Source: Bugulina stolonifera (taxonomy: Eukaryota > Bryozoa > Gymnolaemata > Cheilostomatida > Bugulidae). From it: a stretch of 64,000 nt of DNA. The notes beneath the pieces were generated by a model, which did no database searches, was not told where the DNA came from, and saw only the letters and a list, made by a program, of their open reading frames with translations. Below, in pieces: positions 21,501 through 32,300 of this stretch. Within the stretch, counting starts at the first letter, position 1, and the number at the start of each line of letters is the position of its first letter. The position numbers and the translations under genes were made by a program. The stretch is from NCBI GenBank assembly GCA_935421135.1, contig OW285195.1, forward strand, positions 1,178,001 to 1,242,000, in the 5' to 3' direction.

Positions 21501-24063
21501 ATTGGAGGAAGAGTGTATGGTGTCCTTGTAGAATGTTCATGTAAGAAGGATACTGCACAGCATAATAGGGGACCGTACAGTGTCATGTATGAAGAGGACA
21601 GACTGTGTTATGATTTTATAAACGAATCACTAGACTGAATGGTGCATAGTATTAGCTTTGGCTTACGCTAAGGAGACAGCTCCAAAGAAAGTCCTCTGGT
21701 GGATCTGAGATATTTGGTTATGCCTGAAGTCGACAGAATGTACTGAAGTGTGGTTGACCAGTAGAAACCCTGGTAGCGAAGTGACGCTGTTGTTCCGGAT
21801 GAGCAAGTTATGTAGCATTTTAAAACTGCTGGCAGCAAACCAGTCGACATCTTTTATGAAATTACCAGACAAATCCAGAACTACAAATATATATTGAATG
21901 CACTAAACCGACTCAAGCTTGTAGATGTTACCACAGATCACTAACCATATGTTACTAGTTTGGAGTTTTCATTTCCTTTTAGATAGATAATTAAGAGAAT
22001 TACATTATTGCTCATTATACTGTCTAGTGGATTGTCAACTGCGATCTTCAGATCGATTTGCTTAAATTTTACCAACTAATTCTCAGTTTGAATCCGGTCA
22101 ATAGTAAAGTAATGACAATTCCAAGCATGTACAAGTGTGTTTCATGCTACATTGTATTTGAGGGGCTATATAATAATATTACCACATGCTGAGTGTGACT
22201 AGTGTGAGATATTCAAACACGCATTGGTACAACTATAGGCTACCCAGGAATGATCTGCACACCACCATAAATACACGATGACTGCAGATGACCGCAACAT
22301 CCATATAGCATACAATGTAATATAATATAACATATTAGCAAGTATATAGTTGGCTAGAGGTACATTATACAATGCACAAATTGACAGCGTCTAATAATAT
22401 TTTCAAGACCAGAATTTCTGACACATGCCAACTTGCTCAAGAAGTCTCCATCCCATTTCCGCTATGTTGCCACGAACACACGGACCTAGGCCAAACGAGA
22501 ATCACTTTGGCGCAAGGAACTAGGGTGTGCCAATGAGGTGGGGATAGTTAACTCTGACTAAGCAAACTCCCAGGTGAATAGCACATTTGTCCTAGGCCAA
22601 GCAGCCAATTGGGATTTTTATTTGCAACCCAGGCTGGTCCAAGTGCACTAGACCTATGTTACCTACACAGTACTCACTGGTCAGCTGGCGAAGGTGACCA
22701 AGTGTACTCAAATTCACATGCTTAATTCGGTTCTCCTGGAGCACCAGAACTTGGATCTGGGTAAAGTTGGAGAGGAATCTGAGGTCGTGTACTGAGTTGT
22801 AGCTCAGGTCAAGGATTTTGATGTTGTTTGCTGAGTGGAAGGCATCAAGAGTTATTGAACCGAGTCCGACATTTATAATCATCAGCTGTGTAAGATCTGG
22901 AGGACATAGAATTAATTAGAACATTAGAACATTGGTACATGTGGGTGCTCACAGATACGCCTCGTACTTGAGTGTATGGTACTGATTTACATACGATTCA
23001 GAAGTACACGAAGAATATAGTCTAGTATAACTACCCCATCCTAGGTAACACCTTTTGGAAATGCAGTCTGTGTTAAAAGGTGAGCTACTGCTAAGAAAAA
23101 GTACATGTATATGATCATGAAAGGGCTCCAAATAGTCCCCCCATATAACCGACCAATGAAATGTCTCTCTACATCTGCAGGAAGAGAACCTTATACTTGT
23201 ACTGTGGATTAGTTTACCAGGCTCTATGAAAACTTAGCGGACTTCCTTATATTCGATAAGCGGAGAAAAGAGTGCAGGTACATCTATAGCTCCTCATGCG
23301 AATGTAAGGGTACAGACACATTCTTATATTCCAAAAACCTCGAAATTTTGATCAACCAGTGAATATTTGATTTGTGACTTGTTCTACAAGATTAGCGGTG
23401 AAGGGTATCATTGGTTAAAAACTAACTACAAGCAGCATTACAAATGGCGTGCTCTTCTGTGGACAGATGTACTACTCACTTTCTATGAATGGTTTGAGCT
23501 CCTGGTTGATGGAGGGGATAGAACCACCAACAACCTGTAGCTTTCCGACCTGCTGGTGGACCAGATTGGAGATGTTCACCTGTTCATCAGTTGCATACTC
23601 ACAGCACACAAATACTACGCCCTGCTTGTTCTCCACTAGCACACTCTACGATATTATAATATACTAGTTATACATACATTGTATATAATACATGCCACCT
23701 TCCAGCACTATTTATACTAGGCAACATACTATGGTTTGGACAGCTTACACGGGTGACCAAAAGAACAAACTGGGTTTTAATTCAGAAGAACCCGTTTTTA
23801 TATTATTATATTGCTAACGGAGCCTCATTTTGAAGCCAACAAGTCCCTCCTACTAACCATATGACGTGCAGATATTATCCTATTTAAGCCAATAGAACGA
23901 GAGTACGCACCTCATGGGAGTCACTTTCACTCTCAACTGGAGTAAACTGTTGATACTGAGGCTTACAGGGGCACAATGCCCCTCCCCCAACTCTAGCCGA
24001 TTGAAGCAGTAGAACTAAAGCTACCGAGTAAGAGCATAGAAGAGTTTGGCTTGCTGCCAGCAT
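12528..24063 (-). CDS. Secreted LRR protein, probably GPI-anchored, 684 aa, 13 exons
   Basis: Exons (transcript order): 24063-23911, 23645-23480, 22896-22678, 21880-21667, 21100-20894, 20426-20314, 16537-16433, 15795-15648, 14729-14636, 14150-14017, 13785-13638, 13024-12877, 12733-12528. All junctions are GT-AG and keep phase. Residues 1-29 are a signal peptide (SVALVLLLQSARVGGG). A Cys cluster (C31, C33, CC near 66) acts as an N-terminal LRR cap. About 15 LRRs follow (LxxLxLxxNxI pattern, e.g. ILDLSYNSV, IDLSNNFLSKI, YLNISNNRI). A C-terminal LRR cap has C605, C607, C627 and C642. The chain ends with about 20 hydrophobic residues (LGVLLVFAFSNLFLILLIAG) one residue before the stop, preceded by TASSEQPS. 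No cytoplasmic domain is left, so a GPI signal is likelier than a transmembrane anchor. Several NxS/T sites suit an extracellular protein. The architecture recalls chaoptin or Toll ectodomains; orthology is unknown. Confidence 0.85.
13066..13625. repeat. Intronic CTGTACTATTGTATTACTG-type tandem repeat
   Basis: Units mixing ACTACTATATTCCTGTACT and ATTACTGTGT fill 13066-13400 and recur degenerately at 13515-13625, between exons 11 and 12 of the LRR gene. The second block reaches to within 15 bp of the exon 11 donor. Confidence 0.8.
14752..15420. repeat. Intronic GGATGTAATAYACACAC minisatellite
   Basis: About 38 copies of a 15- to 19-bp unit (GGATGTAATATACACAC) lie between exons 8 and 9 of the LRR gene. 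The unit has no minus-strand stops in several frames, which creates false 250-300-codon open frames. Confidence 0.9.
15875..16164. mobile_element. hAT-like MITE inside a (CTA)n tract
   Basis: CAGGGCTGTAACAAC starts at 15875 and is repeated inverted at the end (16150-16164). Both flanks read CTACTACT, which fits an 8-bp hAT target duplication, but the flank is itself a CTA microsatellite. It lies in the intron between LRR exons 7 and 8. There is no transposase frame. Confidence 0.7.
16165..16400. repeat. CTA/ATT trinucleotide microsatellite
   Basis: ACTACTACTATT-type repeats follow the MITE and run almost to LRR exon 7. Confidence 0.85.
17876..18415. repeat. CGTAAGTACATGTGCATGTGC repeat and ATGTAC palindromes
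   Basis: Nine near-perfect copies of a 21-bp unit (GTAAGTACATGTGCATGTGC core) span 17890-18065. They merge into about 350 bp dominated by TACATGTAC and TATATGTAC palindromes. The array sits in the large intron between LRR exons 6 and 7. Confidence 0.85.
18424..18890. repeat. GC-rich direct duplication, about 230-bp period
   Basis: Two copies (about 18510-18660 and 18728-18875) share TCGCTGCCGGGGCGGGTCCC, then CTAGCCTTAGGACC and CCCGACCAAAGGCGGGGTGG. The block is far richer in G+C than its surroundings, so it is probably from a mobile element. It begins with a CGGTCCGCGGTCTGCGG run. Confidence 0.75.
19331..19410 (+). other. tRNA-like sequence (pseudogene or SINE head)
   Basis: TAGCGCAATTGGTAGAG fits an A box and GAGTTCGAATCCC fits a B box, spaced about as in a tRNA. 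A run of nine T follows within 15 nt, as at a Pol III stop. No acceptor stem or clean anticodon stem can be paired, so it is not a working tRNA gene. Confidence 0.45.
19745..19950. repeat. CCTCCTTCCCCCATCCCGCA repeat, about 25 bp, 8 copies
   Basis: C-rich minisatellite (ACACCCTCCTTCCCCCATCC core) with strong strand asymmetry, in the LRR gene intron. Confidence 0.9.
20695..20820. repeat. GTCATGTAGTCATCAGTAGA repeat
   Basis: Four to five copies of a unit of about 26 bp lie in the intron between LRR exons 5 and 6. Confidence 0.8.
21107..21372 (-). mobile_element. tRNA-derived SINE with (ATT)n tail
   Basis: On the minus strand the element starts near 21372. An A box (TGGCCAAGTGG, 21355-21345) and a B box (GGTTCGAGTCC, 21287-21277) are about 60 nt apart, as in a class II tRNA. 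A body of about 150 bp follows and the element ends in ATTATTATTATTATT (about 21124-21107). This is the standard layout of a tRNA-headed SINE with a microsatellite tail. The tail ends only about 7 nt before LRR exon 5 on the transcribed strand. Confidence 0.8.
22430..22660. mobile_element. Degenerate relative of the 60367-60619 MITE
   Basis: It shares GTGTGCCAATGAGGTGGGGA, then GCCAAGCA and TTTTATTTGCAACCCAGG with the cleaner element in the RAD17 intron, in the same order. The ends are not intact. It lies in the intron just after LRR exon 3. Confidence 0.55.
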
Positions 24064-24809
24064 TCTGGGTATGATAGAATTAAGTAGTTAGGATCAACAA
24101 TATATTACCAGGATGCCTTCTAGTTGGATACCCATTGTTACATTCCTGGATATCATTCAGTGATTGTAGAGTAAGGTACACCATTGTACTTATTAATGTA
24201 CTTATACTGTGTACATACTACATGTACACCACTGATAGAATGTGTCAGAGTACACCGTTCAAGAATGGTAGGGGTCCGAGACATATATAACGATATTGTA
24301 AACAACACAATGCTTTTAAACTATTCATGGTAATTTATTAGTATTAAAGCTTTTATTTACGTTCAAGTAAATTATTAAAGAACTAAACAATATACAGAGT
24401 GTATAATTGTACAAGTAGATTGTACTAGCAGCTGAACTGAATAAAACTTGTAACTCTAGCATTGAGTGAAATAATCATACATTATAATAAAACATGATGA
24501 TAAAACATCCTTATGAAATAGAACACTACCTACACGTAAATACTACAATATAACACTTTACAGTTGAATCCATCGGTACATGACGTATTTACACTGCACA
24601 TAGTACATCTTATTATTACTATACTTACACTACACACAGGATATTCATATAATAACTACCACCTCTATATTTACATTCAATCTGATATCAACAGACTGTG
24701 TTAAAACAATAAACGCGTGTACATATAAAAATACTTTTTTCTAAGAATAAGTTAGCATCTGAGGCATGTACAGGGCATACATATTTACACGTGTGAGCAG
24801 TGGTGGCCA
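24064..24809. other. Spacer between LRR gene start and WAPL end
   Basis: About 750 bp. It must hold the LRR promoter and the WAPL 3' UTR. TTTATT (minus AATAAA) occurs at 24334-24339 and 24352-24357, giving a WAPL 3' UTR of about 450 nt. No TATA box is evident before the LRR ATG. Confidence 0.5.
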
Positions 24810-27800
24810 TCAGCTAGTATACTCCCTAAGATATCGTATGACTGAGGCTATAGACTTAGATCCTGTGTTACCTGAAGCTGCATCAGCCATTTTCATGAAG
24901 TTGAGGAATTTTTGCAGCACAGAGATGATCTGGGAGAAGCTGCCATCCTCCAGGAACTGTTTGATCTGGTCCATGTAGTCTGGACTGTGCTGTACTATCA
25001 CTCCAATCAGCAGGGCTATGTATGACGCCACTGGAATAAAGAGTGGAGATGATGATATGTGTGTATTCACGATGTAACACTGTGTATTCACTACGTAACA
25101 CTGTGTATTCACTACGTAACAATGTGTATTCACTACGTAATACTGTGTATTCACTATGTAACACTGTGTATTCACTATGTAACAAAGTGTATTCACTATG
25201 TAACAATGTGTATTCACTACGTAACAATGTGTATTCACTATGTAACACTGTGTATTCACTATGTAACTCGGTGTATTAACTACGTAACACTGTGTATTCA
25301 CTACGTAATACTGTGTATTCACTATGTAACACTATGTATTCACTATGTAACAATGTGTATTCACTATGTAACACTGTGTATTCACTACGTAACAATGTGT
25401 ATTCACTATGTAACACTGTGTATTCACTATGTAACACTGTGTATTCACTAGGTAACACTGTGTATTCACTATGTAACACTGTGTATTCACTACGTAACAA
25501 TGTGTATTCACTACGTAATACTGTGTATTCACTATGTAACACTGTGTATTCACCATGTAACAATGTGTATTCACTATGTAACACTGTGTATTCACTACGG
25601 AACAATGTGTATTCACTATGTAACACTGTGTATTCACTATGTAACACTGTGTATTCACTATGTAACACTGTGTATTCACTACGTAACAATGTGTATTCAC
25701 TATGTAACACTGTGTATTCAATATGTAACACTGTGTATTCACTATGTAACACTGTGTATTCACTACGTAATACTGTGTATTCACTATGTAACACTGTGTA
25801 TTCACTATGTAACAATGTGTATTCACTATGTAACACTGTGTATTCACTACGTAACAATGTGTATTCACTATGTAACACTGTGTATTCACTATGTAACACT
25901 GTGTATTCACTATGTAACAATGTGCATTCACTATGTAACACTGTGTATTTACTATGTAACACTGTGTATTCACTACGTAACACTGTGTATTCACTATGTA
26001 ACACTGTGTATTCACTATGTAACAATGTGTATTCACTATGTAACACTGTGTATTCACTATGTAACACTGTGTATTCACTATGTAACAATGTGTATTCACT
26101 ACGTAACACTGTGTATTCACTACGTAACAATGTGTATTCACTATGTAACACTGTGTATTCACTATGTAACACTGTGTGTTCACTATGTAACACTGTGTAT
26201 TCACTATGTAACACTGTGTGTTCACTATGTAACACTGTGTATTCACTACGTAATACTGTGTATTCACTATGTAACACTGTGTGTTCACTATGTAACACTG
26301 TGTATTCACTACGTAATACCGTGTATTCACTATGTAACACTGTGTATTCACTATGTAACAATTTGTATTCACTATGTAACACTGTGTATTCACTACGTAA
26401 CAATGTGTATTCACTATGTAACACTGTGTATTCACTACGTAACAATGTGTATTCACTATGTAACACTGTGTATTCACTATGTAACACTGTGTATTCACTA
26501 CGTAACAATGTGTATTCACTACGTAACACTGTGTATTCACTATGTAACAATGTGTATTCACTATGTAACACTGTGTATTCACTACGTAACAATGTGTATT
26601 CACTATGTAACACTGTGTATTCACTATGTAATACTGTGACTGGACGGTAGTTACTGTAACAGAGTAGGTGAAGGCCATGTAACGGTACCCACCAATGGTA
26701 TCCTCCATATGTCTGCCAGCCTTGTGCAGCACCTCCGTCAGAGACTCACTGAGGTCATCACTCACGGCTCTCGCTATGTCAGAGTCTTGTAGATTACCAG
26801 TCTCCGACTCAATTCTCTCTGCAGCTCTCAGCCTAAAATACAACACACACAATGGTGTAGAAGGGAGAGGGGTATACATTAGATAGAAGAGCATGAGTAG
26901 TGACTGTATACAAGGGGAGGGTATACATTAGATAGAACAGTTTGAGTAGTGATTGTATTAGGCACGCAGTGTATTGCCTCTCCACTCACATTAGGCTCTT
27001 TTACCACAACTTAATCAAACACCGGTTGACACTGAACCCATTGGCCCTGCTCTCATTCGGTGTCAACCGGTGCCAAATTTGGTTCGTTACACCGAATAAT
27101 ATTGAACTTGTGGCCAGGAGCTGGTTAGCTACCAGAGTTGTCCCATCTTTAAATGACAAAGGAACACAAATCTTGATTCCCAACACTTTCTTACATGAGC
27201 TAATGCTAATCATTGTGTGTATTCCTTTTTCAGATGTGAATGAAGCATTTACAAGACTTGATTATAATGTAATATTATTTTTTATGTGGGAATTAGGGCA
27301 ATAAAAGTAATCAGTGTTCACTCTTATTCTACGATTTAGTATTTGCCTATATAGTCTAGTGATAGTCAAAGTTTTACCTCACCTAATGTTATATTAAATA
27401 TAAAAACATGAGGCTGGACACCCACCCAACCAACTAGGTATAACTTATTAATAATTTATTACTGATAGGGACTAAGACACAGAAGAAAAGCATAAAGCAT
27501 TGTTTCCACCTAGTTTGAAATGAGGGGAACCAAAGCCATATGACTTTGTAAACTGTGTACTATTAAAACCTTAAGAAACGCCGCATTGAATGAATATCGC
27601 CACAGCGGTTCGGTTGGATAACATTGAGCTACACAAAAACACCACGGAAAACAAAATATCGTCCTAGCGGTTCGGTTCGATTGAACTTGAAAAGACGATA
27701 TCTCACACCAGCAAGGTTTGATACAGCAAACATCGTTTGAAACCGAAACACCGTGAAGGCCTAGACTGCATACAAAGGGGAGGTATACTATTAATATAAA

Positions 27801-29144
27801 AGCATGAGCAGTGACTTTATACAAGGGGAGGGTATACCTTTGATAGAAAAGCATGAGAAGAGCCTGTACAGAAGTGACGGACTCCTGCTCACAGATGCTG
27901 TCGTAGGAGCTGAGGGTCTCGCTGTCTAACAGAGTCTGTCTGCAGACTGGGGAATGCTCGCACATGTTTATAGACAGACCAATCCCTAGCACCAGCAGGT
28001 CAAATCTACAATATACGTGTACATGCACAGTATAGTGCAGAGGACTGGAGAGTAGATACATTGTGTGTTCAAGGTACACCGATACTTTGTTGAGTCTGTA
28101 TTTGATAAGTACATATTGAATGTCCTGCTTGGTCAGTTACTCTATAGGGCCAATACAGGAACCCAAGCATGCCAAGCCCGCCAACCTTGCAAAAAACATC
28201 ACGATAGACTGTATATGTAACAAGAACAGTCCTGCAGTATAAAGTCTGACATAATAGTTTAGAGACAAACCTCTGCTCCTCGAGTATATACTGAGGGCAC
28301 TGGAGGATAGACTTGAGCAGGACGTCCACTATACCATAGAATGAGCTGACAACTCCGCACCCACTCTCCGAGTTGTGAGTTACGTTTACCAGCACTCTCA
28401 GCACACCTGTAACATGTACGTGTGTATGATCACTGCAGGGTGTACAGTGAACACTTATGCACACACGATATTCTAGAGGGAGACAGTGTGTAGATAGTAC
28501 ATATGAACTACTGTAATACACGTATACTGAGAGTACATATGAACTACTGTAATACACGTATATTGAGAGTACATATGAACTACTGTAATACACGTATATT
28601 GAGAGTACAGATGAACTACTGTAATACACGTATATTGAGAGTACATATGAACTACTGTAATACACGTATATTGAAGATATTTCCTTACCTAGCATGAGCT
28701 GTAGTAGGAGATAGCCCGGGGAGTTAGCCAGGGAACCGGTGTCTATACAGTGGGTGGCTATAGCTTCCACCCCAAACATCAGCAGTCTGCACAGAGACAC
28801 GACAAACTCTCCGCCTGTATAGGAGTGGAAGGTGGTTAACCGAGTCACACAGCAGTAGAGAGCAAAATAAGTTCACATTAAACTGTGACTACAGACAGGG
28901 GTGACCACTAGTACTATTACTACTACTACCGCTACTACTACTACTACTGGTACTACTACTACTACCGCTACTACTACTACTACTGGTACTACTACTACTA
29001 CCACTACCACTACTACTACTACCACTACCACTACTACCGCTACCGCTACCGCTACCGCTACCACCGCTACCGCTACTACCGCCACTACCGCCACTACCGC
29101 CACTACTGCTACTACTGCTACTACTGCTACTACTGCTACTACTG

Positions 29145-29180
<36 letters not shown>

Positions 29181-29264
29181 GTACTACTACTACTAGTACT
29201 ACTACTACTACTACTACCACTACTACTACCACTACTACCACTACCACTACCACTACCACTACCA

Positions 29265-29306
<42 letters not shown>

Positions 29307-29307
29307 G

Positions 29308-29355
<48 letters not shown>

Positions 29356-32300
29356 CACTACTAGTACTACTACTACTACTTCTACTCACCTTTATGCTGA
29401 ATGATGAGGTTCTGGTTTCCAGTGTTATATGCTGTCACATGTTCCAGCACTCTCATACCTCTACACACCTTCTTCATCAGCATGAGCACATGGGCAGACA
29501 ATTCCATGTCATAGTCAACCCTCATTATGACCACTGTCTTGTCTGTGTATATCAGAGAATACATACATAATTATAACACTATTAGCTATATATATACACT
29601 TACCTATAACACTATCAGTTACTGTATATATACACTTACCTATAACACTATCAATTACTGCATATATACACTTACCTATAACACTATCAGCTATGCAGAC
29701 GAGTGCACCAACCTCCCTCAGCTCTTCCTTGAACCAATCCCCAGACCTCCTGGATGTGAGAACTAGTAGACACTCCATTGCTAGATAACCAGGGGATAGT
29801 TCAATCCTACACAATACACACAGCACAGCATATACAGTAATAGTACAGTAATAGTACAGTAATAGTACAGTATAGTACAGTATAGTACAGTATAGTACAG
29901 TAATAGTACAGTAATAGTACAGTAATAGTACAGTATAGTACAGTATAGTACAGTATAGCACAGTATAGCACAGTATAGCACAGTATAGCACAGTATAGCA
30001 CAGTATAGTACAGTACAGTACAGTACAGTACAGTACAGTACAGTGTAGTACAGTGTAGTACAGTGTAGTACAGTGTAGTACAGTACAGTATAGTACAGTA
30101 TAGTACAGTATTATAGTACAGTATAGTACAGTATAGTACAGTATAGTACAGTATAGTACAGTATAGTACAGTATAGTACAGTATAGTACAGTATAGTACA
30201 GCATATACAGTATAGTACAGTATAGTACAGTATAGCACAGCATATACAGTATAGTACAGTATAGTACAGTATAGCACAGTGTAGTACAGTATAGTACAGT
30301 ATAGTACAGTATAGTACAGTAATAGTACAGTATAGTACAGTATAGTACAGTATAGTACAGTGTAGTACAGTATAGTACAGTATAGTACAGTATAGTACAG
30401 TATAGTACAGCATATACAGTAATAGTACAGTATAGTACAGTACAGTACAGTATAGTACAGTATAGTACAGTATAGTACAGTATAGTACAGTATAGTACAG
30501 TATAGTACAGTATAGCACAGCATATACAGTAATAGTACAGTATAGTACAGTGTAGTACAGTATAGTACAGTGTAGTACAGTAATAGTACAGTATAGTACA
30601 GTATAGTACAGTATAGTACAGTGTAGTACAGTATAGTACAGTATAGTACAGCATATACAGTAATAGTACAGTAATAGTACAGTATAGTACAGTATAGTAC
30701 AGTATAGTACAGTGTAGTACAGTATAGTACAGTATAGTACAGTATAGTACAGTATAGTACAGTGTAGTACAGTATAGTACAGTATAGTACAGTATAGTAC
30801 AGTGTAGTACAGTATAGTACAGTGTAGTACAGTGTAGCACAGTGTAGCACAGTATAGCACAGTATAGTACAGTATAGTACAGTATAGTACAGTGTAGTAC
30901 AGTGTAGTACAGTATAGTACAGTATAGTACAGTATAGTACAGTATAGTACAGTATAGTACAGTAATAGTACAGTATAGTACAGTATAGTACAGTATAGTA
31001 CAGTATAGTACAGTATAGTACAGTATAGTACAGTATAGTACAGTATAGCACAGCATATACAGTAATAGTACAGTATAGTACAGTGTAGTACAGTATAGTA
31101 CAGTATAGTACAGTAATAGTACAGTATAGTACAGTATAGTACAGTATAGTACAGTATAGCACAGTGTAGCACAGTATAGTACAGTATAGTACAGTATAGT
31201 ACAGTATAGCACAGTGTAGCACAGTGTAGCACAGTATAGTACAGTATAGTACAGTATAGCACAGTATAGTACAGTATAGTACAGTATAGCACAGTATAGC
31301 ACAGTGTAGCACAGTATAGTACAGTATAGTACAGTATAGTACAGTATAGTACAGTATAGTACAGTATAGTACAGTGTAGTACAGTATAGTACAGTATAGT
31401 ACAGTAATAGTACAGTATAGTACAGTATAGTACAGTATAGTACAGTATAGTACAGTATAGCACAGTATAGCACAGTATAGTACAGTATAGTATAGTATAG
31501 TACAGTATAGTACAGTATAGTACAGTATAGTACAGCATATACAGTAATAGTACAGTAATAGTACAGTATAGTACAGTATAGTACAGTATAGTACAGTGTA
31601 GTACAGTGTAGTACAGTATAGCACAGTATAGTACAGTGTAGTACAGTATAGTACAGTGTAGTACAGTATAGTACAGTATAGTACAGTATAGTACAGTATA
31701 GTACAGTATAGTACAGTACAGTACAGTATAGTACAGTATAGTACAGTATAGTACAGTATAGTACAGTATAGTACAGTATAGTACAGTATAGCACAGCATA
31801 TACAGTAATAGTACAGTATAGTACAGTGTAGTACAGTATAGTACAGTAATAGTACAGTATAGTACAGTATAGTACAGTATAGTACAGTATAGTACAGTAT
31901 AGTACAGTATAGTACAGTATAGCACAGTATAGCACAGTATAGTATAGTATAGTACAGTATAGTACAGTATAGTACAGTATAGTACAGCATATACAGTAAT
32001 AGTACAGTAATAGTACAGTATAGTACAGTATAGTACAGTATAGTACAGTATAGTACAGTATAGTACAGTATAGTACAGTATAGTACAGTATAGTACAGTA
32101 TAGTACAGTATAGTACAGTATAGTACAGTATAGTACAGTATAGTACAGTATAGTACAGTATAGTACAGTATAGTACAGTATAGTACAGTATAGTACAGTA
32201 TAGTACAGTGTAGCACAGTGTAGCACAGTGTAGCACAGTATAGTACAGTATAGTACAGTGTAGTACAGTATAGTACAGTGTAGTACAGTATAGTACAGTA

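Noticed and set aside
25276..26894. Open frames of 380-520 codons on both strands
   Set aside because: These are products of the 21-bp satellite. Only the WAPL exon at 26693-26832 in this span has splice and family support.
26942..27304. 120-codon plus-strand frame
   Set aside because: No family similarity, and it overlaps a stem-loop repeat in a WAPL intron.
28873..29404. Poly-Thr, poly-Ser and poly-Val open frames
   Set aside because: Triplet microsatellite in WAPL intron 11.
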